DNA from: Peronospora farinosa
Taxonomy: Eukaryota > Oomycota > Peronosporomycetes > Peronosporales > Peronosporaceae
Assembly: GCA_947646735.1 (NCBI GenBank)
Contig: CANTFK010000471.1
Location: 1-38,161, forward strand
Length of the DNA: 38,161 nucleotides
Reading direction: 5' to 3'
The position numbers were made by a program, and so were the translations under genes. The notes under the pieces were generated by a model, which saw only the letters and a program-made list of their open reading frames with translations, did not search any database and was not told the origin of the DNA. This document shows positions 1 through 10,741 of the stretch, piece by piece; position 1 is the stretch's first letter; every line of letters begins with the position of its first letter.

Positions 1-135
1 CGTTGGTTTCCCAGTAGACCCCGCCGGTTTTGGAATAGGCTTGGACGTTGGTTTCCCAGTGGACCCCGCCGGTTTGGGAAGAGGCTTGACTTTTGGTTTC
101 CCAGTGGACCCTACCGGTTTGGACTTCGTTGATGA
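1..135 (-). repeat. Proline/glycine-coding tandem repeat in A1 antisense ORF
   Basis: Several copies of a short unit containing TTTCCCAGTGGACCC and CCGCCGGTTT lie here. On the coding strand they encode variants of AGSTGKP with intervening KPLPKP. The copies mirror 6447-6690 in A2 and continue past the window start. Each unit carries GGWCC. Confidence 0.75.
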
Positions 136-1126
136 TTTGAGAGGACCGGACTTGGGTGTCCCAGTAGATCCCACGGACGTCGAAGAAGGCCGGATGTCGT
201 TTTAAGAGATAAGTCCACCACCTCTGGAGCGGGTTTCCCCACGGAAGTCACCGGGCTACCACGACGACGAGAAGCACGTGACCGAGCCATCGCCGCTAGC
301 AGAGACTCATCGCTGCTACTGGACTCGTCTTCAGGGGAACTTGGGGCACGGGTGGTCCGACGCTTCTTCGATGTGGAAGGGGCTGGAACTTCGGCAGTAG
401 GAGACCGAGATCTTTTAGCCCTTGACGGTCCGGGGACCTTAGTCTTAGGTGAGGCAGATCTATCCGTGGCGCTCCGAGCCACGGCCAGCTGTTTCTGGAG
501 TTGGTCCCGTTGGCAGGCGACTTGCTTCACGAGGGCTTTAGAGCGGGCCAGCTCATCTCGAAGTAGTGATACTTGAGATACTGTGGACCGAAGATCGGCC
601 GTGATGGTATCCAACTTGGCCTCCAGCTCTTCTATCTGGAGTGTGAAGCTCGTCACCGTGGCCTCATACTAGCCCCTCCAGTACCGAATCTTGGACCGAG
701 ACGCTTCAACCTCAAGGCGATAATCCTTCCGGGTGGCGAGCGCATCTCGGTATTCCGCAATAGTTAGCTGGTCGGTTTCGTGATCGCGGACGAGATTCCG
801 AATTCGAGCCTCGATCCGGGGAAGATCAACTTTTCATCTCGAATGACCTCGTCCACGCGGCTCTGCAAGTCTTGGGCCCGGCGATGCTCAGCCTGATAGG
901 CCTGCTGGAGGGCCCTATGATTGTCAGCAAGGGTCTCCATAACTTGGGCTCGTTCTATCGCCAGCTGGATCGCTTCCCACGCCCGGGTAACACTCGCATA
1001 ATCGGGGGGCTCCCCGACAAGGTCTACAGTCGGAATAACCAAGGCAGGGTCAGGTCCAGGCAGTGAAGGGGTAGACCAACGGCCAGGTGCTGGGGGTTCG
1101 TCAGAGAAAGAACTGGAAGAGGTCAC
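1..1126 (-). pseudogene. Broken antisense coiled-coil ORF of A1
   Basis: This remnant of the antisense gene of family A runs opposite to the element's own gag-pol direction. It is open in separate frames at 764-1126 (120 codons) and 111-656 (181 codons), and continues into a third frame towards position 1. The first open stretch lacks an ATG and opens with GTG. It encodes a helical, E/Q/R/A-rich segment, then a coiled-coil segment, a basic patch (SKKRRTTR), an acidic serine run (EDESSSSDES) and VVDLSLKT. The protein differs by only about two residues from the A2 copy over the second stretch and is identical over the first. It also carries the same frame breaks, so the lesions predate the duplication. 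It is certainly not functional as one protein here. Confidence 0.8.
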
Positions 1127-1251
1127 TGGTGAATAAAGGGTGGGTTAGTTGGTGAATACGGAGGATCGTCAAGCACATGAACACCTACTTATATGTTAAG
1201 GAGACAGGACAAGGATGCACGGGGTCTTGCCGCAGTTCGGAACACCAGCGC

Positions 1252-1263
1252 GCAGGGGACAGC
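1252..1263 (+). other. Polypurine tract of A1
   Basis: GCAGGGGACAGC lies immediately before the LTR start TGTGGAGAAGTG. The same GCAGGGG core precedes the 3' LTR in A2, B2 and D1, as expected for the plus-strand primer of an LTR retrotransposon. Confidence 0.7.
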
Positions 1264-2640
1264 TGTGGAGAAGTGCCAGAGAAATGGGGGGCCCTTCGTA
1301 GTTATTATAATAACTGGCGTGAAAGATCTCGGTCACTCTCTTGAATGAGTGACAGGGCGTGACCAGGGCCCCGAACTGGTCCAAGGTCCCGAGTTCGGAG
1401 AAGGTACTAGGATGTCCTACACTACATACCAAAGGACCAGTGCTGCTAGGGCAGCTTCGGTTGTCCCAGGTAACAGGTGGGTCCCAGACAACAGGTGGAC
1501 CCTAGGTGACAGGTGGACCCAGGTGACCGGTGGACCCAGGTGACCGGTGGACCCAGGCAACAGGTGGACTCAGGCAACAGGTGGACCCCAGGCGACAGGT
1601 GGACCCCAGGCGACAGGTGAACTCCAGGCGACAGGTAGACCCAGGTGACCGGTGGACCCAGCTGACCAGTGGACCCCAGGCGACTGGTGGACCCCAGGTG
1701 ACAGGTAGACCCCAGACAACAGGTGAACTCCAGACGACAGGTAGACCCAGGTGACCGGTGGACCCAGCTGACCAGTGGACCCCAGGCGACTGGTGTACCC
1801 CAGGTGACAAGTGGACCCCAGACAACAGGTGGACCCCAGACTACACGTGGACCCAGGTGACCGGTGGACCTAGGTGACCGGTGGACCCAGGTGACCGGTA
1901 GACCCAGGCGACCGGCGGACCCCAGGGAATAGAAGGTACAAGGCTTCTTTAAAGTGCAGAGCCAGTACAAGACCCATGTCCCAAAATAGCCAGTTGTTCG
2001 TCCACAAGTTGACACGTGGTAGCATCCAGAGCGAAGGGTTAGGGTTAGGCAAGAAAAGCATACAGAGAATAAGATAAATAAACACACTCGAATTTGCATT
2101 ACACGCGGCAGCTTTAAGCGCCCCTTTCAAGCTTCTCCGTTACCTCACCTCTTCCGGGCGGGATACCCTTTGGCCCCCCGACATCCAGCAGGTGTTAGAC
2201 GGCTCAAGCAACGCAAGTTGAGCCTCAGGATAGTTGGCCTGAGGTGTCAAGTAAGTGTCAAGACTCTACGACCCGCTACAGGAACCGGTTTCCCTACGGG
2301 GAACAAGAGAAAGGGTTCCAAGGACCAAGAAACAGTTAGACACCAAAATGGGTACATAGTACCAGGTGCATCGCTCTCGAATAAGTCGATTGAGCCGAAG
2401 AAACCCTGGGCCCGAGTGAAGTATATCCACTGCGGGGACCACCAAGTCCATCCATACAAGACCAAGTATATAAGTCTTCTGCGTCTAACGAGGAGCAAGA
2501 CCAGCCAAGCCGACGGGAACACAAGGTGAGACACAAGGTTGACGCGACACGGTATCGGGGTAACCCCTCCGTAAGTCGGCAGTCCGGCGCTGTGTGTGTT
2601 TGTGGATCTCCTACGTTGTTTGAGAATCCACTCCACCACA
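1264..2640 (+). repeat. 3' LTR of A1 (1377 bp)
   Basis: It begins TGTGGAGAAGTG and ends CACTCCACCACA, so the termini are TG...CA with a TGTGG/CCACA inverted end. It aligns along its length with the LTRs at 2963-4109 and 15685-16872, and is much closer to the former. The length difference comes mainly from the internal minisatellite, which is about twice as long here. Open reading frames inside it are by-products of the repeat. Confidence 0.85.
1459..1925 (+). repeat. 17-18 bp LTR minisatellite (A1)
   Basis: A run of 17-18 bp units such as GGTGACCGGTGGACCCA, with variants GGCAACAGGTGGACTCA and GGCGACAGGTGGACCCCA, fills roughly a third of the LTR. Nearly every unit contains GGACC. The array is about 470 bp here against about 230 bp in the other two A LTRs, so copy number varies between copies. 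Confidence 0.85.
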
Positions 2641-2962
2641 ATATCTCTGCGTGTGGTGTTGAGCTGGGGTTTAATGAGATGATTTCGACACCCGTGCTGT
2701 CTATCCGACCTCAGAATGCTGAATTATGCGCGAATGATTTCTTCTATGCAGGAATCATTAATTTCCTAAAGACCCGAGCTGAATTTTACTCGCGAAGCTG
2801 GCGAAATCAACACGCGACAACACTAAGTGTTACGCGCTTGACGGACCGTTGCTGAAGTACACGATGGACGTCTTTGATTCATTGAAAACTCAGTACACGA
2901 CTCCACAAAAGATGTTGCTACGGACGGGGACCCAAGTACCACTGCTTAACGCGGTGCACGAG
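2641..2962. other. Spacer between inverted A elements; partial pol fragment
   Basis: This 322-bp stretch between the two A LTRs is not explained by an LTR. From about 2887 to 2962 the plus strand resembles A2 pol on the minus strand near 12120-12190 (both encode TPQKMLLRTGTQVP), so it is a 76-bp pol fragment cut by A2. The rest, about 246 bp, has only short broken frames. One reads KCYALDGPLLKYTMDVF, which I do not recognise and which could be a remnant of a gene or of another transposon. Confidence 0.55.
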
Positions 2963-4109
2963 TGTGGTGGCGTGGATTCCCAAACGACGTGAGAGAACCA
3001 CAAACACACACAGATCCGGACTGCCGACTTACGGAGGGGGTACCCCGATACCGTGTCGCGTCAACCTTGTGTCTCACCTTGTGTTCCCGTCGGCTTGGCT
3101 GGTCTTGCTCCTCGTTAGACGCAGAAGACTTATATACTTGGTCTTGTATGGATGGACTTGGTGGTCCCCGCAGTGGATATACTTCAGTTGGGACCGGGTT
3201 TCTTCGGCTCAATCGACTTATTCGAGAGCGATGCACCTGGTACTATGTACCCATTTTGGTGTCTAACTGTTTCTTGGTCCTTGGAACCCTTTCTCTTGTT
3301 CCCCGTAGGGAAACCGGTTCCTGTAGCGGGTCGTAGAGTCTTGACACTTACTTGACACCTCAGGCCAACTATCCTGAGGCTCAACTTGCGTTGCTTGAGC
3401 CGTCTAACACCTGCTGGATGTCGGGGGGCCAAAGGGTATCCCGCCCGGAAGAGGTGAGGTAACGGAGAAGCTTGGAAGGGGCGCTTAAAGCTGCCACGTG
3501 TAATGCAAATTCGAGTGTGTTTATTTATCTTATTCTCTGTATGCTTTTCTTGCCTAACCCTAACCCTTCGCTCTGAATGGTACCACGTGTCAACTTGTGA
3601 ACGAACAACTGGCTATTTTGGGACATGGGTCTTGTACTGGCTCTGCACTTTAAAGAAGCCTTGTACCTTCTATTCCCTGGGGTCCGCCGGTCGCCTGGGT
3701 CTACCGGTCACCTGGGTCCACCGTTCACCTAGGTCCACCGGTCACCTGGGTCTACCTGTCGCCTGGAGTTCACCTGTCGCCTGGGGTCCACCTGTTGTCT
3801 GGGGTCCACCTGTTGCCTGGGTCCACCGGTCACCTGGGTCCACCGGTCACCTGGGTCCACCTGTCACCTAGGGTCCACCTGTTGTCTGGGACCCACCTGT
3901 TACCTGGGACAACCGAAGCTGCCTTAGCAGCACTGGTCCTTTGGTCTGTAGTGTAGGACATCCTAGTACCTTCTCCGAACTCGGGACCTTGGACCAGTTC
4001 GGGGCCCTGGTCACTCCCTGTCACTCATTCAAGAGAGTGACCGAGATCTTTCACGCCAGTTATTATAATAACTACGAAGGGCCTCCCATTTCTCTGGCAC
4101 TTCTCCACA
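2963..4109 (-). repeat. 3' LTR of A2 (1147 bp)
   Basis: On the plus strand it starts TGTGGTGGCGTGG and ends CTTCTCCACA. It aligns with the inverted LTR 1264-2640 with few differences outside the minisatellite. It differs from its own 5' LTR at many positions and by small indels. Confidence 0.85.
3681..3912 (-). repeat. 17-18 bp LTR minisatellite (A2 3' LTR)
   Basis: Units such as GGTCCACCGGTCACCTG and GGTCCACCTGTTGTCTGG repeat over about 230 bp. This is the same family as 1459-1925 but with about half the copies. Each unit carries GGTCC. Confidence 0.85.
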
Positions 4110-4121
4110 GATATCCCCTGC
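4110..4121 (-). other. Polypurine tract of A2
   Basis: The minus strand reads GCAGGGGATATC, directly before the 3' LTR. Confidence 0.65.
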
Positions 4122-4151
4122 GCGCTGGTGTTCCAAAATGCGGCAAGACCC

Positions 4152-5344
4152 TGTGGCGAAGTGAAGGAGTGAATTTCGCCAAGTGTGATCGCATATTTTC
4201 GGTTAAGTCCGAAATGGCCAATATTAATGAGTCGCGATCTCGCAGAAAGGTTTCAAGACGATGTCAAATAGAATGGAAAACAGTGAATGGTGTAGTTGCA
4301 CTTCTATGTGGGGTCAAATATGGCCTAGAAACTACGCTATTGCGATCTCCAGTATTCCCGATGGCGATCCGCGTGAACGCGGTCGCTAAGGAGGAAGATG
4401 GGTACATCCAAGCATGTGGAGGACGGTCTGGTGTGGATCACGTCGCTATGGAGGACTGGAATGGTGGATATGACATGTCACATAGATGAACTATCTCACA
4501 TGACCTGAGAAACGGTGAAGAGGACAAGTCGTGATCCGGCGGATCGCGATCCGATGCTAATTATTAGTATCGCGATCTGGTATTAATTATTTAGTACCGT
4601 GATCTGGTACTAATTATTTAGTACCGCGATCTGGTACTAAAACGGTATTAGATCCGAGCGAGGTAGCGATCCAGATCGCGGCGATATTGGAGTGGACCAC
4701 ATTACAAGATCTGATTTTACGAAAGGGCGATACGTGGCAACAGATCCTGAGCTACAGATAGTCAAGATCATAGGTTTTGGTATTTGATTGGTTAACATTA
4801 ACAGAGTTCAATTTGCTTCTAAATACACGTGTCGACTTCTCTTCCGGGCTGGATTCTTTGGCCTCCCGACGTCTCAAGGAAGTCTACCTACTACGCAAGT
4901 CGTATCCCTGGATTGTTTGGCCAGGGATTTCAAGAATTCTCAACAAAACAACTCAAGCTTCGATTGGACGCAGAGGACTAAGAAGTCCAGATACAAGATC
5001 GCGAGACGGCTCAAGTGGTCAGAAGGCAAGCGGATCAAGTATCTACATTTTTGGACAAGGCGATCTCAAGGGAGATCAGGGCGACTCAAACAGAGCACCC
5101 CAAGAACAACTGCGATCGTGTGAGGAATTCCACGCGATCGCCCCCCCCACCTATCCCTAACACAATCAAGTTCAACATCGACTCAAGTCTACCGAGAAGA
5201 GAGCAACCCGCCCTACCGACGGGTACACAAGGTGAGGAAGGCTATACACACGGAATCGGGGTACCCCCTCCATTAGTCGGTCGTCCGGGCGCCAGTGGAG
5301 TGTTGGGATCGCATCAGCAATTTTGCGAATCCCACTCCACCACA
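4152..5344 (+). repeat. Solo LTR of family B inside A2 (B1)
   Basis: It starts TGTGGCGAAGTG and ends CACTCCACCACA, and aligns throughout with the B2 LTRs, in the opposite orientation to B2. The flanks are ACCC (4148-4151) and ACCC (5345-5348). Removing the LTR and one ACCC restores the CAAGACCCCGTGC seen in the matching place in A1. It is therefore an insertion 42 bp inside A2 that later lost its interior by LTR-LTR recombination. It contains about three copies of the TAGTACCGCGATCTGGTAC repeat (4555-4640). Confidence 0.92.
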
Positions 5345-5443
5345 ACCCCGTGCATCCTTGTCCTGTCTCCTCAACATATAAGTAGGTGTTAATGTGCTTG
5401 ACGATCCTCCGTATTCACCAACTAACCCACCCTTTATTCACCA

Positions 5444-7616
5444 GTGACCTCTTCCAGTTCTTTCTCTGACGAACCCCCAGCACCTGGCCGTTGGTCTACC
5501 CCTTCACTGCCTGGACCTGACCCTGCCTTGGTTATTCCGACTGTAGACCTTGTCGGGGAGCCCCCCGATTATGCGAGTGTTACCCGGGCGTGGGAAGCGA
5601 TCCAGCTGGCGATAGAACGAGCCCAAGTTATGGAGACCCTTGCTGACAATCATAGGGCCCTCCAGCAGGCCTATCAGGCTGAGCATCGCCGGGCCCAAGA
5701 CTTGCAGAGCCGCGTGGACGAGGTCATTCGAGATGAAAAGTTGATCTTCCCCGGATCGAGGCTCGAATTCGGAATCTCGTCCGCGATCACGAAACCGACC
5801 AGCTAACTATTGCGGAATACCGAGATGCGCTCGCCACCCGGAAGGATTATCGCCTTGAGGTTGAAGCGTCTCGGTCCAAGATTCGGTACTGGAGGGGCTA
5901 GTATGAGGCCACGGTGACGAGCTTCACACTCCAGATAGAAGAGCTGGAGGCCAAGTTGGATACCACCACGGCCGATCTTCGGTCCACAGTATCTCAAGTA
6001 TCACTACTTCGAGATGATCTGGCCCGCTCTAAAGCCCTCGTGAAGCAAGTCGCCTGCCAACGGGACCAACTCCAGAAACAGCTGGCCGTGGCTCGGAGCG
6101 CCACGGATAGATCTGCCTCGCCTAAGACTAAGGTCCCCGGACCGTCAAGGGCTAAAAGATCTCGGTCTCCTACTGCCGAAGTTCCAGCCCCTTCCACATC
6201 GAAGAAGCGTCGGACCACCCGTGCCCCAAGTTCCCCTGAAGACGAGTCCAGTAGCAGCGATGAGTCTCTGCTAGCGGCGATGGCTCGGTCACGTGCTTCT
6301 CGTCGTCGTGGTAGCCCGGTGACTTCCGTGGGGAAACCCGCTCCAGAGGTGGTGGACTTATCTCTTAAAACGACATCCGGCCTTCTTCGACGTCCGTGGG
6401 ATCTACTGGGACACCCAAGTCCGGTCCTCTCAAATCATCAACGAAGTCCAAACCGGTAGGGTCCACTGGGAAACCAAAAGTCAAGCCTCTTCCCAAACCG
6501 GCGGGGTCCACTGGGAAACCAACGTCCAAGCCTATTCCAAAACCGGCGGGGTCTACTGGGAAACCAACGAAACCAGCAGGGTCCACTGGGAAACAAACGT
6601 CCAAGCCTCTTCCTAAACCGGCGGGGTCCACTGGGAAACCAACGAAACCGGCGGGGTCCACTGGGAAACCAATGGCCAAGCCTCCTCCCGAAGTACAGAC
6701 GTCACCTGCTGCTTCTTCCAGCTCGGAAAAGACGCCCACGCCTCATTCCGACCTGTTCATCCAGCTTTTTAGTCATTCCGAGTCCGATACTGAGAGTCTC
6801 GACTCTGATGATCAAGGGGTGCCAGTATCCAAAGGTCCCGCTGGTTCCAACGCCTGGGGCCTATCCATTCCGGGATACGCCCAGCCAAGTGTGTTCAAGA
6901 CCGAAGACGTTGCCCCATGGCCCGTCTCTATGGTGGGCCCCCTTGCGATCTCGCAATTAAGCATGAAGGACCTGTGGTCCCGCATAGCCCTTCCAGCTTC
7001 GTGGATGGGTCCGGGCCCCCCTTTAGACAAAAGATCCAAGGACCTCCTGGGCGAGACTAATAGTCTCGTAACGGAATCTCAGCTCCGGCTGTTGATGAAC
7101 TCGCGCCCATGGGAGAAGCAGACGATGTCTGAGTATCCTCTCTCGTTCCCCGTAAACGGCTGGTTTGTTGGACTGGTGGAGCTCCACGATGCCTACGTAG
7201 ACGCATCGCGCCAGAGTCTGTGAAAGGACCGGAACCGTCTTCATTTCTCCATAGCTCTTCGTTCCGGCAGTGCGTACATCTCCCGCATTTATAACGCCAG
7301 GAAGAAACGACGGGCCAAGGAGACGCAGGCTTGGATGGGAGTGCTGAAGAAGGTCCTGCAGGGGATGGTAGCAGGTCACTGTGACTTGTACATCCTGCTG
7401 GACCCCTTCTTCCAGCCCGTTACCCCCACGCGTCAACTGTCTTACTGGACCCCAAGGGCCAACCAGGAGAGTTCTCAACCGGGGCTGATGGAGGCGTTGC
7501 AGGTGGTGGATGATGTCGAACCGTGGCGCATCTTTTACCACAAGAACATCCACGAGCATCCCGCTTTCGGGGTTTCCCGTCTCCATGGCAAGTTTTCTCC
7601 GCCCGACACCGCCTGA
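5444..7616 (+). pseudogene. Broken antisense coiled-coil protein gene of A2
   Basis: This gene lies between pol and the 3' LTR, on the strand opposite gag-pol. It is open in three successive frames: 5444-5806, about 5807-6459, then about 6396-7616 with one in-frame TGA at 7221-7223 where the B2 homologue has Trp. In order it has a helical/coiled-coil N-terminal half, a basic patch SKKRRTTR, acidic serines, VVDLSLKT, a TGKP/PKP repeat zone, and a C-terminal domain aligning with B2. Matching pairs include YPLSFPVNGWF with APISFPLTGWF, and LQGMVAGHCDLYILLDPFF with LQGMIEGHCDLDILLDPYF. No ATG opens the first frame. I do not recognise the C-terminal domain. By analogy with extra ORFs of other LTR elements it may be an accessory or regulatory protein, but that is inference. 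It is inactive here. Confidence 0.75.
6447..6690 (+). repeat. Tandem repeat coding AGSTGKP/PKP in A2 antisense ORF
   Basis: About seven copies of GGGTCCACTGGGAAACCAA alternate with AAGCCTCTTCCCAAACCGGC. They code a Pro/Lys/Gly-rich low-complexity linker just before the conserved C-terminal domain. Each copy carries GGTCC or a close variant. Confidence 0.8.
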
Positions 7617-7875
7617 GGGTTATCACTAGCTTTAAGTGTATCCTTGATAAGCTGAGATAATGCCACTTCACCTCGAAATCCCTAGAACATTCTCAATCTT
7701 CCTCTTTGGTCCCATGTCTTAGGTAGTCCCTCGGTGTCCTCTACAGGTTAGCAATACTTCACTCTTCTTGTTCTGCTGCACTTCTCGAATACATGACTTG
7801 ACCAATTTCTGTGCATGCAACAAATACCACCTCCTTCTTGCATCATCTTGGCCTTCCCAAGATGAACTCTCCCCT
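7617..7875. other. Gap between convergent antisense ORF and pol of A2
   Basis: 259 bp lie between the stop of the plus-strand antisense ORF and the stop of the minus-strand pol. I see no ORF or repeat. It would have to contain the 3' end signals of the antisense transcript, if there is one. B2 has a 183-bp gap in the same place. Confidence 0.5.
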
Positions 7876-9690
7876 CTACTCCTCATGGCTCTGCATCACC
7901 TCAAAACGATTCCGAGTGACTTGCCTGCGTTCGTAGTCCTCAAGTAGTCCACCGCAATTGAGGTCCACCTCGTCTACCCACGACGGATCAGAATATCCTT
8001 TCCATTGCACCAGGTATTCACATTGAATACGACCATACCGAGCTTTTCTTCCCATGCGCTTGTCAAGAATCATCTCCACTTCATACTCATTGTCTTCCAA
8101 CTCCGCATCCCAGCTATCCTCTGGTAACAGGGCTTCGTCAAAATCCACTCGATCTGTTTCGTCCACCACCAACACCGTATTCGGTCTGTCGGGATATTGC
8201 CGAACTAGCTTCAACTTCGAAAGGTGCACCAACGGGTAAATGCGATAATCGGTCCCACTGATATCCAGGCGAGCTGCATGGTCCCCCACCATCTCCCGTA
8301 CTCGGAATGGACCATGCCATAGGTGGGCCAATTTTCGGGCATAGCCTTCCTTGACCCGGTCTAGATACAACCACACCTGAGATTCCGCCTCCATCATGCT
8401 ATCCGCCACCTCTTCATTGTGGATCTCGGCTCGACTTTCCATTGCTGATCGCAATAACTCGTTGACTTGTTCCCTTGCCCGGCGATACTGTCGCTGTACG
8501 CCATATCGCCACCGGCGGGGGTCACCGTCACGCCGCCTGGTACTACCCAGCGGTATAGTGGCCTCCAACGTGCTTCGCGCGTCCCAACCGTGCACCAGGT
8601 AGAATGGAGTCTCTTTTCGGACCCGGTCCTGCGCCGTGTTCAGCGCAAATGTGAGCCGTTCCGCATATGCATCCCAATCTTTCTGGTCCACCTCCGACAC
8701 ATACATCTTGATAGCTCGGGTGATCGTCTGTACCATCCTTTCCGAAGTTCCATTGGCCTGCGGCCGGTAGGCCATTGTGGCCCGCTGCTTTTGCTCAATC
8801 ATGCGGTTGAAAGCGCGAAAGAAATCCGACATGAAACTTGGTTCCCTGTCGTGTCGGATCGCCTCACTGGCCCCAAACCTTCGAAATACACATTCTTCGT
8901 ACCCTTCTGCCACGGTTTGGGCCCACCTCGACGAGCTGGCCTTAGCAATTACATAACCAGTAACCAGATCCAACCATTTCAACAGCTCCGTGTTTCCCTT
9001 GAACGACTTGGGCAACGATGGGATATGATCCATCGTGATGACCTGAAATGGGTAGGTTGCCTGAACATTCCCAGGGGTCTTCCCTCGTAAGGTGGGTCCA
9101 CCTTTTCCGGTCTCACAGTCGACACAAGTACCAACGAAGCGCTGTACACTTCGAAACAGCCCTCTCCAATGGAAATGTCTTCGTATCCGCTGGTACGTGC
9201 GGCCGATTCCTTGGTGTCCCCCTTCAAGACTCTTGTGGTAATGGTGCAGAAAATCTTGTTGTAGGCTTTCGGGTATCACTAACCGGATCCACCCATCGCG
9301 ATCCTCTTCAGCTGTCCCCAGAACCGGGCAATACAATAGAAGTCCGTCCTCATCCAAAGCGTAATTCGTCTCGATCTTGCCGCATGCCAACGCCACTTCT
9401 GCGGGTAAACCGCTCCATTCACCCCGTAAATAGAGCTTCAAGTCGCGTATCCACATTTCTTCGTCTTGGGCAGCCGAAATTCGCTCAATTCGTATCCGTT
9501 GCACCACCTCTTCTTGCACAACCTTTGTAGGCATCCTGGACCGGACCCGAGACCTCGTGACAGCTTTAATTCGCATTGCTGGGCTGGGATTCTTGGGTAC
9601 CAAAAGTTCAGGCAGACGATTAATCTCTTCGAGGTCTTTCCACTCTTCCTCAGGTATTATTTCGACACCTTGTTGCTGTTGCAGGGCCAC
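7876..9690 (-). pseudogene. A2 pol fragment: integrase and chromodomain
   Basis: This 604-codon open segment is the C-terminal third of Pol. It shows the integrase zinc-binding H-H-C-C region (HHYHKSLEGGHQG ... CVDCETG), then the catalytic core with MDHIPSLP, RHDREPSFMSDFF and NGTSERMVQ carrying the D, D and E residues. An SH3-like segment (VWLYLDRVKEGYARKLAHLW) and a C-terminal chromodomain-like segment (VEMILDKR ... YLVQWKG ... SWVDE) follow. It aligns along its whole length with B2 Pol. It is open but cut off from RT-RNase H by a frameshift near 9660-9690, so it can only be expressed as part of a broken Pol. Confidence 0.9.
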
Positions 9691-10730
9691 TTAACGAGAC
9701 GGTCCGCACTCTGGTTCCATTCACGCTTCATGTGTAGAAAGTCATGGGCTGGCCAGGAAAGAAGCAGGTCCAGGGCCTTCAACCTTCGTACCGTGAGACC
9801 TGGTGCCTTGCATTCAATTTCCCCTTGAATCTGACGGATTACCAGATTGGAATCACCGCACACCACCAGACGTCTACGATCCAATTTATCCAGTAGGCTA
9901 AAACATAAAAATAGGCCCTCATACTCTGCTTCGTTTACCGTTGCCTCCGTTAAATATCTTGATGCTGCTGCAATCACGGTCCACCCTGGGAGTTGCCACA
10001 CAATAGCACTGCAGGATCCGCCCCCACGTTTAACTCGTGCAGACCCATCGAAACTGACCACGTACAAGACTTCCTCGGGTTCGACTGTAGGAGGAACCAC
10101 CGTGATAGCTTGGCGCGGGTGTTTCTTGGGGGCGATTGAAGATAGAATAGAGTCCACATTTTCGCGAGGCGTAATGCTTGCCGCTAATGTCCCCAGTATT
10201 TCATCTTCGCCCCTCTTGCACTTAACCACTTCTAGCGTCCATTGGGACAGGAGTGCAGCCCAGTTTCCCAGGCGACCTTGTAGACCCGGTGACCGGACTA
10301 TCCACGCCAGTGTTGAGTGTCGGGTCAAGACCTTGATAGGTCGGGTGACCAGCGACTTGTAACAAAGGTCTAGTATCCGCAATAGCGCCAACACTTCCTT
10401 GTCCACCAGCCCATAGTTGATCTCGTTTGTCTTCAAAGTCCGACTCGTGAAAGTGACCGGCATATACACCCCCTCATACTCCTGCACCAGGGATGCCGAG
10501 ATGGCCCACTCACTGGCATAGACGATAATGACGGGTTCCCGGTATGGATCAAAATGGCGGAGGATTGGGGCGGTGGCTATCTTATTCTTCAATATCGCAA
10601 AGGCCACCTGCACCCGAGTCCATCGGTCTTCCTCCTGGTCACTCCTTTGGGTGTCCTCAGTTTCACTCATCCGGCGTCGTAATACGTGATAATCCACTTC
10701 TCTTAGCTCGTACAATATGGACGCATACAT
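9657..10730 (-). pseudogene. A2 pol fragment: RT C-terminal part and RNase H
   Basis: This 357-codon open segment starts in the RT thumb/connection region (YELREVDYHVLR; the B2 equivalent reads YELREADFHEIR). It contains VTFTSRTLKTNEINYG and then RNase H, with the acidic residues in VVSFDGSAR, NEAEYEG, CGDSNLV and NQSADRL. Frameshifts bound it on both sides (near 10735 and near 9660-9690). Confidence 0.88.
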
Positions 10731-10741
10731 CGCGTAGTCTT

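Larger units (their letters stand above)
1..2640 (+). mobile_element. Family A Ty3/gypsy LTR retrotransposon, 3' end only (A1)
   Basis: This is the 3' terminal part of a family A element whose gag-pol, if present, lies to the left of the window. It holds the antisense ORF remnant (minus strand), a polypurine tract (1252-1263, GCAGGGGACAGC) and a full 3' LTR (1264-2640). It is a near-identical reverse complement of the 3' part of A2: position 1 matches about 6569 and position 2640 matches 2963, apart from a solo LTR present only in A2. No target-site duplication can be tested because the other end is outside the window. The base directly after the LTR is the spacer starting ATAT. Confidence 0.85.
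1..6569. repeat. Large inverted repeat formed by A1 and A2 3' ends
   Basis: The left arm 1-2640 is the reverse complement of the right arm 2963-6569, apart from the solo LTR at 4152-5344 and minisatellite copy number. The spacer is 322 bp. The arms share LTR, polypurine tract and antisense ORF including its frame breaks. The left arm continues out of the window. Confidence 0.85.

Noticed and set aside
2036..2050. Telomere-like AGGGTTAGGGTTAGG (also in the other A LTRs near 3553 and 16280)
   Set aside because: Only about two units, at the same LTR position in each copy, so part of the LTR rather than a telomere; oomycete telomeres are expected to be TTTAGGG.
1446..2130. ORFs with repeated GSTCHLG-like peptides in the A LTRs (also 3503-3871 and 16311-16831)
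   Set aside because: They follow the 17-18 bp minisatellite in the LTR and cross LTR boundaries inconsistently between copies; no conserved domain.
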